Shown piece after piece: positions 39,753-50,635 of a stretch of DNA of 64,000 bases. Every line of letters starts with the position of its first letter. Position 1 is the stretch's first letter. The notes beneath the pieces were generated by a model, which was given only the letters and a program-made list of their open reading frames with translations, was not told the origin of the DNA and did not search any database. Location of the stretch: the NCBI GenBank assembly GCA_008330645.1, contig VLTN01000029.1, positions 365,021 to 429,020 of the forward strand. The letters are read 5' to 3'. Origin of the DNA: Cafeteria roenbergensis (Eukaryota; Sar; Bigyra; Bicosoecida; Cafeteriaceae). A program made the translations under genes and the position numbers.

Positions 39753-41667
39753 ATGCTGACCCGTGCCGCCCGCGTCGCTGGGCCCGTCGGCACTGCCGTG
39801 CGCGCCCTTGCTGCCCGCACGGGAGCCCGCGGGGTCGCTTCGACGAGTGCAACCGGCGCCCCAGGCCCGATTGCCGTCAGCTACCCCGGCGAGTACCCCG
39901 TGGCCAAGAACCCCGGAGATTCCCCTCGCATCCTTGTGAGTTGCGGGCATCGCGCTGGCTTCGCGAGTGCCAACCGGGCCGGCGGGCCGAGCTGCTCTCG
40001 AGCCCGGGACCAACTTCAGCACCTTCGTCCAGATTCGTCCTGCCGCCGCGCTCTGCGCTCTCCCCCCGGGCCGAATGCATTCGGCCCGGGGGGCCCTTAG
40101 CGGGCCTCAGCGGCGGGGTACGCGCTGGCGGTCCATCAAGCAGCTGGAAAGCGGCGCGCGGGAGGCCAAACGGACGCGCCCCCGCCGTGCGGGCTCGACG
40201 GCGTTTGTGGGCCATCCACGCCGCATGCCGCCAGCGCCAGCGCCAGCCGCCCCGAGATGCCGCCAGGCAGCACCTTGAGGTGCGGGGCAGCTAGGACAGA
40301 TTCGATCACCACCTCCCAGCAGGGGTGGGGGGTCCCGCGGTTGCGAATGGGCGCCGGGTTGTCGGTCTGCTCCCTGCGCGAAGCTTGCGCCCAGCTTCCC
40401 CGCCGCTCCAGACCCCCTCCGCCTCGCACCCTATCCCCCGCCCCCCCCCAACACCACCACCGCCACCGACACAACGACCCCGGCTGGTCCGCGGAAAGCG
40501 CGCGGTGCGGGGGCGTGCGCGAGGCTGTGGCCAAGCACAAGCCCTGCCTTGGCGGTTCGGTTCCTCGTGCCGCCGCCCTCCCCCACTCCCGCTGCGCACG
40601 CTAGCACCGCGCCCAGCTAGCGGCGCGCCTGGATCGCTTTCCTACGAAAGTACCGCCCTCCACCAACAGCGCTCTTCTCTGCGCCCCCGCTGGGCTTGCT
40701 GTTTGGCCGTGTCATCGCGCAGGTGACCGGCGCCGCCGGCCAGGTCGGCATGGAGTTGGTGCCCTACCTGCGAGCAATGTACGGCGTGGACAACGTCTTC
40801 GCCACGGACATCAAGGGCCTGCCCCGCGATGCGCCCAAGGCCATGCGCGAGGGACCCTTCCTCTACTGCGACGTGACGTCCCCTGACGCCCTCTCCCGGC
40901 TGGTGCTTGAGTCTCGCGTGGACGTCGTGGTGCACCTTGCGTCTCTGCTCAGCGCCATCGGCGAGCAGAACCCGCAGATGGCTCTGCGCATCAACACCCG
41001 CGGCGCGGAGAACGTGCTCGAGGCGGCCATGCGCAACAAGCTGCGCGTCTACATCCCCTCCACCATCGGCGTCTTCGGCCCCACCACGCCCCGCCACGAG
41101 ACCCAGGACCTGACTGTGATGCGCCCCACCACGGTGTATGGCATCAGCAAGATCTACATGGAGCTGCTGGGCGAGTACTACCACAACAAGTACGGCGTGG
41201 ACTTCCGCTCCCTGCGCTACCCCGGCGTCATCTCGAACCAAACCGCTCCCGGCGGCGGCACCACTGACTACGCCGTGGAGATCTACTACCAGGCGCTCAC
41301 CGGCAAGCCCTACACCTGCTTCCTGCGTCCGGACTCCGCCCTGCCCATGATGTACATGCCGGACTGCCTGCGCGGCACGGCAGAGCTCATCGCAGCTCCC
41401 AACGACAAGCTCACCCAGCGAGTCTACAACATGGCCGCCCTCACTTTCACGCCGGAGGAGATCGCCGCATCCATCCGGCGCCACATTCCCAACTTCGAGA
41501 TCAACTACGCCCCCGACTACCGCCAGGCGATCGCAGACACGTGGCCGGCCTCCCTTGACGACTCCAATGCCCGCCGGGACTGGGGCTGGGCGCACGAGTA
41601 CGACCTAGACCGCATGACTGACGACATGCTCGAGGTGCTCTCGGCGCGCAACGCCGGCAAGGCCTGA
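39753..41667 (+). CDS. TDH: L-threonine 3-dehydrogenase, mitochondrial
   Basis: Two exons: 39753-39935 and 40723-41667, with a 787-bp intron (donor GTGAGT, acceptor CGCGCAG, phase 0). The product is 375 residues. Exon 1 encodes an Arg/Ala mitochondrial presequence ([20 protein letters not shown]) and the lead-in [13 protein letters not shown]. Exon 2 starts with VTGAAGQVG, the NAD-binding GxxGxxG loop of the short-chain dehydrogenase/epimerase fold, so the join rebuilds the beta1-loop. Next come [25 protein letters not shown] and the catalytic YGISK (Tyr-x3-Lys). Then come RYPGVIS and [20 protein letters not shown], typical of the epimerase-like threonine dehydrogenase that oxidises L-threonine to 2-amino-3-ketobutyrate in mitochondria. 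The alternative, a UDP-sugar epimerase, fits the C-terminal half less well. Confidence 0.93.
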
Positions 41668-42695
41668 ACCCCGGGGCAACAGACCTGCGCGGGTGCAGCC
41701 GTTCCTTCCGGCCGTTGAATCTGCCAGACGACGAGGCACAGCTTTGCCCAGCCTCGTCCCCATCGAGGGCTGGTGCAGCTCAAGCCTCGAAATATAGAGA
41801 CTCCCCAGTGTACGTGTTCCCCGGACGACTGTGGCGCAAGCCGCACAGAGCTTGGAGCGGGCGCAGCGCTGGGGGCTGGCTTGCCACCACGTGCCCTCCC
41901 CCTGCTGGGAGCCGCACGTGCGCGCTGCGCTTCCCCGCCAGGTCTGGCTGGCCAGGTGGGCGATTGACCCACTTCATCCATGCCCCCTGCGTGTGCGTGC
42001 GCACAATCGGGGCTGGGGCAGGCTGTGAGTGGCCAATCGAGGCGCCGGACCTTGCCTCGCGCAGTCGAGACTTGAGAGCCTGTGTTTCCGTTGCGGCAGC
42101 AAATGATCGTTATTTCCGACATGCGGCTGAGCAAAATCACGCCCCTCCACGCCGCCCGCGGCAGCAAGCCCCTGCCGCCCCGTGCGCGCTGCGTTGCGCG
42201 CGCGCGGTTTCGCCGCGCCGGTCGATCGCCGCCGTCCCCACAGCGAAGGCGATCCAGGGAGCCCAATCACCCCTTCCCTCCGTGCTCAATCCTGGGGGGC
42301 GCGTGTGGCCCGCCATCGATGCATGACTCACCGCACCGTGGTCGGCGGGGGGGGGGGGGGGTGGGGGAAGTCCGACGGCAAAGTGGAGCCACGCCATGGG
42401 CTGTGCACCCCTGGCGCTCCGTGGCACGCCGCATAGTGCTTTTTGCCCGTTCCCCAACGCGGCTGAGTACTGGCGGAGATCCAATGCTCGGGCTGCAGAT
42501 TCCAGCTTCGAGGAAGTGTGAGGTGGCAGACCGTGTGCAAGCACTAGCACGCATTGTCGTTGTCCACGCAGCAGGCGCGCCACGACCCCACCAGCTACAT
42601 CGCTGGTCGAGCACTGATCTGGCGGTGCCATTGGCGTGGTTCAGGGCACAACTCAATCTTTTGCGTCGAGCGACACAAACGCCTCGCCGCTGATT
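41668..42695. other. 1-kb gap with G15 run
   Basis: Between the convergent stops of the threonine dehydrogenase and PTEN genes. A run of 15 G sits at 42347-42361. Short frames only; no gene seen. Confidence 0.4.
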
Positions 42696-45695
42696 TCACG
42701 ACCGCTTGGAGAGCGGCACCCGGAGGGAGGCCCATGCCTGGCCCAGAACGGCGAGCCATGCAGCAGCCTCCTCCTCGGACTCGGCCTGCAGCAGCCACCG
42801 GCGCTGCTTTGTGTCGACTGCAAAGACGAAGTCGCGACCGTCCGCCTCCTCACGCGCAACGGCGTCAACTCGAAGGCACTCTGAGAGCGGCACGGCGCCA
42901 GCCGGCGCCCCTGCAGCCTCCTTGTGGTAAACCAGCGATCGGTGCCGCAGCACCAGCCAGCGGCGCCGCCACGTGCGGTTCAGGTCGCCACGCTTCCACA
43001 CCCAGCCTTCCATGGAGAGCGCGTGCGCGCGCTCATCCTCGGTCAGCTGGCGGCTGGAGGAGGCAGAGACTGTGCCACCAACTGCGTCTGGCGCAGCCGT
43101 TGCGGAAGGCGACCTCGCAGTTCCAGCAGCTGCGGCTGCAGCTCGCGGAGGCGCAGCCGGAAAGCTCGTAGGCCCGTCGGCCACCCGCTCCCGTCCCATT
43201 CCAGCCCTGTAGTCCGCCCGAGCAAGTTCGGCAGCGGCGGCTGCCTTGGACCCCGGCGCCAGGTGAACCACCAGCCGAAATCGGCGGGGCAGCCATGTGG
43301 CCGTGCCAGGCCGGGCCGACGGCGCCAGGCCGCGCAGGCGCTCCTTGCGAGCGTCCATGTCCAGCCCCCGCGGCGTGCGCACCACCAGTGTGCTGGACCG
43401 CTCCATCTGCCGCAGCATTCCAGTGTGAAGCGTCGTGCGGTACACCTCGACCTGTCGCCCAATCGCTGCAGTGGGCCCGCTGTCGGCCGCGGCGAAGAGC
43501 CGCAGCGTCACGTCGCCGGACACCACCACGCCGGGCAGGCCTGCGCCGGCCCGCGCAGCCCAGGCTCGCAGGTCGAACACAACCGCGCGGCCAGGGCCGC
43601 TCGCTCCCGGGCTGCCGGCGCTCGGGCCTGTCCCGAGACGGTCCACTTGCCGCAGCAAGTCCGACCCCGACACGCTTGCCGCGCCTCGGCGGCCAGCCTC
43701 TGGCGCCAGAGGCTCCGAGGCGGCTGGTCTCCCACTCTCGGCGCGCACTCGCGCCCCCGCTTGGCCGGGAACACCGACACCGGGGCTGCTACCATCGAGG
43801 CGCTCGGCGGCGCCAGCAGCCGCTTCTGCAGGCTTGGCGGCAGCGGCGCCTCCAGCCGCGGCGCCACCAGGTGCAGCTTCGACAGGCGCAGCGGGAGGCC
43901 CGGGCGCAGCAGCTAGAACCGGGTCGCTGGGCTCCCGGGAGGACGGGCCAGCGGCCGGCGCGCGGCGACCGGCAGCACGGGCGGCAGCCTTGGCAGCCAT
44001 TGCTTCAGCCACCGCAGTTGCGGCATTGATCACGCCCGCCGCCCCGGTTCGGACAACAGGGCCTGCGTGGGGGCCGTCCCAGAGTGTTGAGAAGAGTGCG
44101 CGTCCGCGGGCGGACTCGTGAGGCGTCTGCTCGATGACCAGGCACAGGCGCGCTTCGGACGATGCTCCGCCGCCGAGGGACGCCGGGAGGGTCGGCGGCA
44201 CCGGCATCACCACCTGGGTGATGGTAAACGGCGGCGACTCCGGCGGAACGTATCTCCGAAGCCAGTCCAGCGCCTCCCCGGTGACAGCTTCGGCCTCGGC
44301 ACCTGGCCTGACAAGCAGCATGGGCCACCGCTGCATCTCCGGCGCGAACCGCAGCCCGCTGGGCCCCACGCTGGCCAGCCACGCGGCCGGTTCCATCCGA
44401 TCGTCCGCCACGGCATCCGCCTCCGCGCCCTCGTGCGGCCTGGCATCGGGCACGGGCAGCACCGCGCCGCCGAAGGAGTCGCCGGCCAGGGACGCGGCCG
44501 ACGCCGCCGCCAGCCACTCGTCCAGCGCAGCATCCTCGTCGGCGTCGGCGGCCGCACGGTCGGTGTCGGCAGCCGTGCTGCCGGCTCCAGGGCGCGCCGC
44601 GCCTTCCGCCGCTGCTGCCGCTGCGTCGGGCTCTGCTGTGCCCGCGGCGGGAGGCACCGCCGCCGGCGACGGCGCAGCCGCCGCCGTCGTCGGGCTGCTG
44701 CCGCTGTCGCTGCCACCGCCAGCAGGGGGTGCTTCGCTGGAAGCCTCGCCTCCCGCCCCTGCTGCAGCGGCGGACTCAGCGGCGCGACCCGCGACCCGCC
44801 GCCGCCACACGGCCCGGGCGACCGCACGCCAGCACAGGGCAGCCACCCCGGCCACAGACCGGGCCTGTCCCGGGTAGGTCACACCCTCGCCGCGGCGCGC
44901 CCAGAAGAGGCGCAGCGCAGCACGGGCCGCCACGGTGGGCGGCCGCAGCACCAGCATCCCTGGCGCAACGCCTGGTCCAGCCTGCGGGCCCGCGAGCTTG
45001 GAGAGCGCCTCGGAGCTCGCTGCCCCTGGCGGCAGCGTGAGAGCGGGAAGGGCCCACGGGGGCCCCCTGGGAAACGCCTCGGAGGTGGTGCCGTCGCCGG
45101 GCACGCGGCCGTTGGCCCACAGCTCCGGGAGCGCGGCGCCCTTCTCCACGTCGGCGCGGCCGGGTGTGCCCTTGTCCTCGTGCAGCGCGCCAGCCATCGC
45201 GTCAAGCCCCGTGGCGAGCTCCGGGCCGACGAGGCGGTCGATGGGGGCGAGGGAAAACCACTGCCGCATCAGCAGCGCGGCGGCGATAACCGTGCCAGTG
45301 CGGCCCTTGCCCGCTTGGCAGTGAACCACGACGACATTGGCCGGGTCGGCTCGGAGCCAGCGGTCCAGCGAGATGGTGATGGTCCACAGCAGCTCCCAGG
45401 GGGGCGGGTGGTGGTCGGGGAAGCCGACGTTCATGACGCGATGGTCGAACTCGGACTCGTCGTACGGTCGCTCGGACAGGTTCAGGAGGAGGTAGTTTCC
45501 GGCATGCCGCCCGCGCAGGAAGCGCGCGACGTCCGCCGCGCTGTTGCGGTACGCGGCCTCGATGCCTGTGGACGGATAGCCCATCGCCACGATGCGGGAG
45601 GTGATGTACGTGAGATCCAGGTCGAAGCCGCTGTCCGCGTCCACCAAGCGACGGCGACGGCCGGAGGTCAGGCCCCGGATGAATGCGAGCGCCAT
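42696..45695 (-). CDS. PTEN: PTEN-family phosphatase with C-terminal PH domain
   Basis: Single minus-strand exon, 999 residues from MALAFIRGLTSGRRRRL (a start 51 nt upstream is possible, but this one aligns with PTEN). The N-terminus has the basic lipid-binding patch and GFDLDLTYITSRIVAMGYPS. The phosphatase domain follows, with FPDHHPPPWELL (the WPD-like loop) and the active-site loop HCQAGKGRTG (Cys near residue 124). The two basic residues around the catalytic Cys typical of PTEN are partly kept (Gln replaces the first Lys). A ~400-residue Ala-rich insert follows. Then comes a C2 tensin-like part (VVSGDVTLRLFAAAD ... PRRFRLVVHLAPGSK). Residues ~890-995 form a PH domain: MEGWVWKRGDLNRTWRRRWL with the closing AAWLAVLGQAW helix. 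It would dephosphorylate PtdIns(3,4,5)P3 at membranes. Confidence 0.88.
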   Translation of the reverse strand: MALAFIRGLTSGRRRRLVDADSGFDLDLTYITSRIVAMGYPSTGIEAAYRNSAADVARFLRGRHAGNYLLLNLSERPYDESEFDHRVMNVGFPDHHPPPWELLWTITISLDRWLRADPANVVVVHCQAGKGRTGTVIAAALLMRQWFSLAPIDRLVGPELATGLDAMAGALHEDKGTPGRADVEKGAALPELWANGRVPGDGTTSEAFPRGPPWALPALTLPPGAASSEALSKLAGPQAGPGVAPGMLVLRPPTVAARAALRLFWARRGEGVTYPGQARSVAGVAALCWRAVARAVWRRRVAGRAAESAAAAGAGGEASSEAPPAGGGSDSGSSPTTAAAAPSPAAVPPAAGTAEPDAAAAAAEGAARPGAGSTAADTDRAAADADEDAALDEWLAAASAASLAGDSFGGAVLPVPDARPHEGAEADAVADDRMEPAAWLASVGPSGLRFAPEMQRWPMLLVRPGAEAEAVTGEALDWLRRYVPPESPPFTITQVVMPVPPTLPASLGGGASSEARLCLVIEQTPHESARGRALFSTLWDGPHAGPVVRTGAAGVINAATAVAEAMAAKAAARAAGRRAPAAGPSSREPSDPVLAAAPGPPAAPVEAAPGGAAAGGAAAAKPAEAAAGAAERLDGSSPGVGVPGQAGARVRAESGRPAASEPLAPEAGRRGAASVSGSDLLRQVDRLGTGPSAGSPGASGPGRAVVFDLRAWAARAGAGLPGVVVSGDVTLRLFAAADSGPTAAIGRQVEVYRTTLHTGMLRQMERSSTLVVRTPRGLDMDARKERLRGLAPSARPGTATWLPRRFRLVVHLAPGSKAAAAAELARADYRAGMGRERVADGPTSFPAAPPRAAAAAAGTARSPSATAAPDAVGGTVSASSSRQLTEDERAHALSMEGWVWKRGDLNRTWRRRWLVLRHRSLVYHKEAAGAPAGAVPLSECLRVDAVAREEADGRDFVFAVDTKQRRWLLQAESEEEAAAWLAVLGQAWASLRVPLSKRS

Positions 45696-46099
45696 GGCGT
45701 GCAGCGGGAGGAGCTTGCGGCTTCCTTGAAGACTGGTCGCGGGCAACAGATTGCGCCAGCAACAGCTTCAGCGCGCTCGCAGCGGCGACGCCCCGTCAGG
45801 CCGGGCGCTGCTGGGCCGAGGGCAGGGTCTGCGACGCAGAGAACGCAGCTCCAAGCGCCTCGAGGGCGCTTGCGGGAGGGCGCCGGGCCGGGGGCACGGG
45901 AGCTGAAGGTGCCGAGCCTGCTCGTCCTCAACTTGGCGGCGCGCGAGTTGGGACAACCCGCGCTCGCGGCCAACTATGCCGCCTGAGTTCCGGCCAGAAC
46001 TGAGCAGCGTCGGGCAGAGCCGCAGCCCCAGGAAGCGGAATTGCGGTCTTCGGCGAGGACAGGCCACCCCCTCGTCCGAGGTCCGGAGCTGGCATCGCG
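45696..46099. promoter_or_regulatory. Shared upstream region of PTEN and TRM112 genes
   Basis: About 404 bp between the divergent start codons of the PTEN-like gene (minus) and TRM112 (plus). No defined promoter element recognised. Confidence 0.4.
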
Positions 46100-46933
46100 A
46101 TGCGGCTTGTGACCCAGAACTTGCTGACCTGCCAGGTCAAGGTGGGCTCTCGCTGGCGCCAGTCTGTACCGTTTGGGGCGGCGTGAACGCGGCGGCCAAG
46201 CAAATGTTCGCCCCGCGGCTTGCGCATTGCACTCCCAGCATGATGGCTTGGTGGTGCGTGCTGTCACTCCGACCCGCAGGCGTGCATGGACACCGCTGCG
46301 ACGCCTGACGGTGGGTTTCTGAGCTACCCGCTCAAGGTGAGGGAGTTTTGGCACCGAGTGCTTCATCGCGCATGCGCCGCCCCGCGCGGCTCTTGCTCGC
46401 CGTGCCACGCATGCTACGGCGCCAGCTTGTGCCGAGGTCGCTTTGTGGCCGCATTTGCAGGTGGTGCCCGACGCCGGCGGCCTCAAGCAGGTGGCCTCCC
46501 CGTTCGACGAGGGCGTGGCCAAGAGCATCCTCCCGCGACTCGACTGGGCTGCCCTGCGCAAGACTGCTGCTGAGGTGAGCCCGCCACTGCCGCCTGCCGC
46601 AGCGGCGCAAGGCCCGCCCCCCAGCCGGTGGCGCTTCCCTCGGCATCGCCTGGGCCTGCGCTCGAGCGTCTCCTTGCCACCCGCTGGCCACTCCCGGCTC
46701 CCGTCTCCCGTCTCCCGGATCCCTCGCCCCCGCTTGCGCAGCTTGGCGTGGCTGCCCTCCCCGAGGAGGTCCCTGCAGGCGCTGAGAGCGATGCCGGGTT
46801 CCTGCGGTCTGTCTACGCGCTGGTGTTCGACATCCACTTGGAGGAAGGCAACCTCCTCTGCCCTCACTGCGGCAGGGCCTACCCCGTGCGCAAGGGGGTG
46901 CCCAACATGCTGCTGCGTGACGACGAGATGTGA
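46100..46933 (+). CDS. TRM112: Multifunctional methyltransferase subunit TRM112
   Basis: Four exons, all phase 0: 46100-46141, 46280-46336, 46461-46574 and 46742-46933. The donors are GTGGGC, GTGAGG and GTGAGC. The product is 134 residues. Exon 1 gives MRLVTQNLLTCQVK, the invariant TRM112 start. Exon 2 gives ACMDTAATPDGGFLSYPLK. Exon 3 gives DEGVAKSILPRLDWAALRKT, the helical insert. Exon 4 gives LHEEG-like IHLEEGNLLCPHCGRAYPVR and KGVPNMLLRDDEM, the zinc-knuckle and the closing IPN-x-LL box. Here only the second pair of cysteines (CPHC) is intact, plus single Cys residues in exons 1 and 2. TRM112 activates methyltransferases for tRNA, 18S rRNA and release factor eRF1. The gene is invisible without splicing. 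Confidence 0.93.
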
Positions 46934-47187
46934 CCAGTCGCAGCGCCGCCGGCGTGCGGTTTCCCCACTTTGCTCGTGGCGCCCCTGGCCGGGCTCGGGG
47001 GGGGCGTCCCACCCTAGCCAAGGGGGCTGGCTTGGCCCAACTGCGTGAACCTCTGCTCGTTTCAAAATGTGCAAGACTGCCGCTCACCCCGCACGCACCC
47101 CAGGATCCATGTCGCGCACGGGCCACCCAGGGGGACCAGACAGTTGCTCGCACGGGCACGCGCAGCCACCGCAGTCGCGTGGCGCCG

Positions 47188-48042
47188 TCACAGCTGGCCA
47201 CACTCGACCACCGTCACGTCCACGGAGGGCCGCTCTCCAACGGTGGGGACTGCTTCGAGCTTGCGCGCCACGAGCAGGGACGCGTCGTCCAGCAGTCGCC
47301 CAACCACAACGTGCTTGCCGTCCAGCCAGGGGCAGGCGTCCATGCACACAAAGAACTGGCACCCGTTGGTGTTGCTGCCGCTGTTGGCCATCGACACCAT
47401 GCCGGCGGAGCCGTGGCGCAGGGCCAGGCCCTCGGGCTCGTCCGCGAACCGCGAGCCATAGATGGACAGAGAGCCAGTGCCATCCCCCTGCGACGCCGTG
47501 GGGCGAAGGCAGGGCCGCGGAGCGGGAGGGCGGTCACGGGGCCACGGAGCGCGCCACGGCCGGCGGTCCTGTCCCGAATTGCCACGTGGGCGGCCCATTG
47601 ACCCAGGCGCAGCCCACGGCGCACAGCGGGCGTGCACGGCTCGCGACCCCAACCCCTTGCCAATTGCATGGCGCCCTTGGCTCGCCCAGGACGGGCCGTT
47701 GCTGCGCAAGCTCACCTTGGGAATGTCGCCGCCCTGCACCATGAAGCCAGGAATCACTCGGTGGAACGGCGAGCCCTTGTACCCGATTGGCTGGCCGGAC
47801 CGGCGAGTTTCCCCTGTGCACAGCTGGCGGAAGTTTTCCGCGGCTCGAGGCGCCACGGTGTCGAACAGCTCGATGGAAATGCGTCCAACTGTCGACCCCG
47901 CAATGGCCACGTCGAAGAACACAACTGAGTGGCCCCGCGCCAGGGCAGCCTTGAGACTGTTGTCCGTCGCGAACACGCTCAGTGCCGCTGTCTTGTCGGC
48001 GCCCGGGCGCTCGACACCGGCTGCGGAAGCGGGCGCAGCCAT
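47188..48042 (-). CDS. PPIH: Peptidyl-prolyl cis-trans isomerase H (cyclophilin)
   Basis: Two exons on the minus strand: 48042-47716 and 47487-47188. The intron is 228 bp (donor GTGAGC, acceptor GTCGCAG, phase 0). The product is 208 residues. After a ~38-residue Ala-rich leader the cyclophilin fold begins, HSVVFFDVAIAGSTVGRISI. Active-site residues are present: FHRVIPGFMVQGGD, then across the splice IPK|GDGTGSLSIYGSRFADE, MANSGSNTNGCQFFV and WLDGKHVVVG. The GEtRRSGQPIGYKG loop is characteristic of cyclophilin H/USA-CyP, a component of the U4/U6 snRNP that binds the PRP3-PRP4 complex. A cytosolic cyclophilin A is a less likely alternative because it lacks that loop. The gene converges with TRM112, 254 bp apart. 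Confidence 0.92.
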   Translation of the reverse strand: MAAPASAAGVERPGADKTAALSVFATDNSLKAALARGHSVVFFDVAIAGSTVGRISIELFDTVAPRAAENFRQLCTGETRRSGQPIGYKGSPFHRVIPGFMVQGGDIPKVSLRSNGPSWASQGRHAIGKGLGSRAVHARCAPWAAPGSMGRPRGNSGQDRRPWRAPWPRDRPPAPRPCLRPTASQGDGTGSLSIYGSRFADEPEGLALRHGSAGMVSMANSGSNTNGCQFFVCMDACPWLDGKHVVVGRLLDDASLLVARKLEAVPTVGERPSVDVTVVECGQL

Positions 48043-48578
48043 GCCAGGCTGGCCTGCAGACCTGCTTCACAGGAACGCGGGGCTATGACCCCAACGCAAC
48101 GCAGGCGCGCACCGCCCAGGACCGCCTTTGCAGAGGAGAAAACTTTTAGGAAGGGGCCGTGGCGCAGCGCAGCAAGGTGACGAGCTGAGGCTGCCGCGCA
48201 AGAACTTGCCGTCGAGCCGGAACCGCGCTCTGCAGCTCTACCTTGGCCCTGGGGTGTCAGCGCTTCGGGCCCGGGCCGTTGGGGCACAGTCACGAGAGTG
48301 GTCGCGAGTTGTGCTTGTGTGTGTGAGTGTGTGTGTGTGTGCGCGCGAGCGTGCTTGCGTTTGGAAAAGAGTGCCGCAGCAGTCGGCGGGCGGACAGGAA
48401 CCAAACGCAACATTTTCACCCTTGGCAGGGGCGGTGGCACAGCGGGCGCACGCCATGAAGACGCGTGACAGCCGCAGGGTGCAGAGACAGGACGGAGGGC
48501 GGCGGCGGCGGCGGCGGCGGCGCCAGGGGGACAGCAAACTTGCGCCCGCCGCTGCCAACGACTTGGGGAGCCGCGGGC
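48043..48578. repeat. Gap with TG microsatellite
   Basis: Contains an interrupted (TG)n/(GT)n tract at about 48313-48342 and a GGC-triplet run at 48500-48522. No gene; it holds the promoter of cyclophilin H and the 3' end of the CRT-like gene. Confidence 0.5.
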
Positions 48579-50303
48579 TCACTTCCGCTTGCGGCGGGGC
48601 ACGTGCATGGCACCGACGCCGCGAACGGGGGTGCTGGAGGTGACTGGCGACGGGGCGCTGCCGGCCCCGTTGACGCTGCCGTCGTCGATGGAGATGTCCA
48701 TCGCCACATAGTCACCGATGGCTTTGGTGGGCGCCTCCTCCGGGGCGGGCGCGCTGCCCGTGATGCGCCGCACGAATGCGGCAGCTGTGTCGTAGAAGCG
48801 GTAGATGACGAGGCCGCCGAGGATAACGACGAGGCCGATGCCCGTGTAGGGGGTGATGGTGGACCTGTTGGCGATGGGCACGAAGGGCAGCGCGAAGAAG
48901 AAGGACGCCATCGGGACCATGGTGGTGAGGCACAGCCACAGCAGGTTGGAGCCGCCCATCTTGAGGATCACGATGATGAGCACGTTGTACCCCAGGTTGG
49001 CCACGCAGTAGGCGGTCACCAGGTAGGGCGCCGAGGAGCAGTCGTCGTTGGCGGCGGTGTTGAGCGTCGCCAGGCAGCGGAAGCCGCCCCAGATGTTCTG
49101 CCACAAATCGTCGGCCGGGATGCCCTCGATGAGGCCGGAGGGGTACAGGAGGATGAACGACGCGATGAACTGGTAGAGCGCCACCTGCCCGTTCATGTGC
49201 CACGCGTCGCAGTCCGCGTCGCCGAGGTTGAGCTCCTTGTACACGCCTGCGCAAACGGAGAGGAAGGGGCGCGCGGGGGCGGGATGGGGCGATTGGGAAC
49301 CGATGCGGCGGGCGGAGAGAGCCGGCGAACCGCACTTCAACCAGGCACGCAGTGCTGCGACGCGCTGTCGGCATGCCGCAGGCCGGACCAGGCGCCGTCC
49401 GCAGGCGCTGGCTGAGCAGTGCGGCCAGCATCACCCAGCCCCGCAGCAAACGCGCCGGGGGGAGGCCGGGCTGCTGAGTGCGTGGCTGTGGGCGTGAGCG
49501 GGGGCGGCCAGGTGCGGGCCCGAAGCAACGCTCACTGGAAAGGGTCATCGGGACGCACGAGGCCACGAGGACCAGCGCCCAGACAATGAGGCCCCCAGGT
49601 CCCGAAGAGGTGCTGTCCGAGTCCGGCTGCGCGAGCTTGGGCGCAAGCACGATTGCGATGCCGATGAGGACGGCCACGGCGCCGACGTAGTTGAACCACT
49701 TGTAGCGCTTCTTGGTGAAGAGGCGCGTGAAAATCATCGACACGGGGATGGCCGACTGCAGCAGCAGCGTCACCAGCGTGCCGTTGGACACGAACGCGAC
49801 CGCAATCGACTGGAGGATGCCGGCCATGCTGTCGAGGCCGCCCATGATGGCCCACTTGTACCAGGGGATGGCCTTCTCGTCGTCCGTCAGCTTGGACCAG
49901 TTGAAGTATACGTAGCCCCAAGACGTGGGGAGGTACACAAACGTGGTAAGGAGGTTGGTGAAGAGCGCGTACTGCGAGGGCGCGGAAGCGGGTGGGCTCG
50001 GCGGCGGCAGGACTGGGCTTGGCTGGCTGGCGGGAAAAGCCGTGGCGGCGCTGCGAGTTGCCACCATCCAGCGCGCGCGCGAGCGCTCACGTTGTGCATA
50101 GGCCCGAACTGGAGCACGCGGAGGATGTTGTTGCAGAGGCCCACGGCGACCATAATCCCGAACACGATGAGCAGCGCGCGGTCGGAGCCGGCCTTGTCGC
50201 TGGGCTCTTCCTCCACGTCAACCTCGGGGGCCTGGAGCTCCTCGCCGAGCAGCAGCGCCTCGCCTGATGCATCGCCGACCTGTTTGCCTGAGCTGCGTGC
50301 CAT
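48579..50303 (-). CDS. CRT-like transporter (drug/metabolite transporter superfamily)
   Basis: Three exons on the minus strand: 50303-50091, 49971-49536 and 49246-48579. The introns are 119 and 289 bp (donors GTGAGC, acceptors CTCGCAG and GCGCAG). The product is 438 residues, close to the ~400-450 of the family. An acidic cytosolic N-terminus precedes about ten helices. Helix 1 is ALLIVFGIMVAVGLCNNILR. Exon 2 has YALFTNLLTTFVYLPTSWGY, then GILQSIAVAFVSNGTLVTLL with LLQSAIPVSM, the CRT-like/nucleotide-sugar transporter box. The split Ser at the second junction leads into SVYKELNLGDADCDAWHMNG, the conserved extracellular loop, whose Cys residues (with CSSAP further on) likely form disulfides. 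Relatives export amino acids, peptides or glutathione from acidic vacuoles or plastids. Confidence 0.9.
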
Positions 50304-50635
50304 GGTCGGTCGCGCGACACGGTCCGCAGTGCCGCGGCGCGACTGCCTCGGCCCGGCTGGCAGGGCCGACGCAGCCGGCACGGGCAGTCGTCGCGGCGGT
50401 TGTTGCAGCAGCGTCGACGAAAATAAGGCTGGCCGGTGCTCTGCACGCGCAGGGCGGGCCCGGATATTTAGCAACCGACAAGCATCGACGTTCGAGCGCG
50501 CGGCGGGCGTGCGGCGCAACACAGGGAGCGCAACGACCGTGGGTTCAAGCTGTGGGCCTGTTCGCGCGAAGGGCAACGAGGCCAAGGCGCACGGCGCGGA
50601 AGCCCCACAAGTTGGGGTGCCCGGGTGGGGGTCGG
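50304..50635. promoter_or_regulatory. Upstream region of CRT-like gene
   Basis: 332 bp upstream of the CRT-like start and downstream of the next minus-strand gene. No coding feature; an AT-richer patch near 50462-50470 (ATATTTAG) is the only possible core-promoter hint. Confidence 0.3.
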
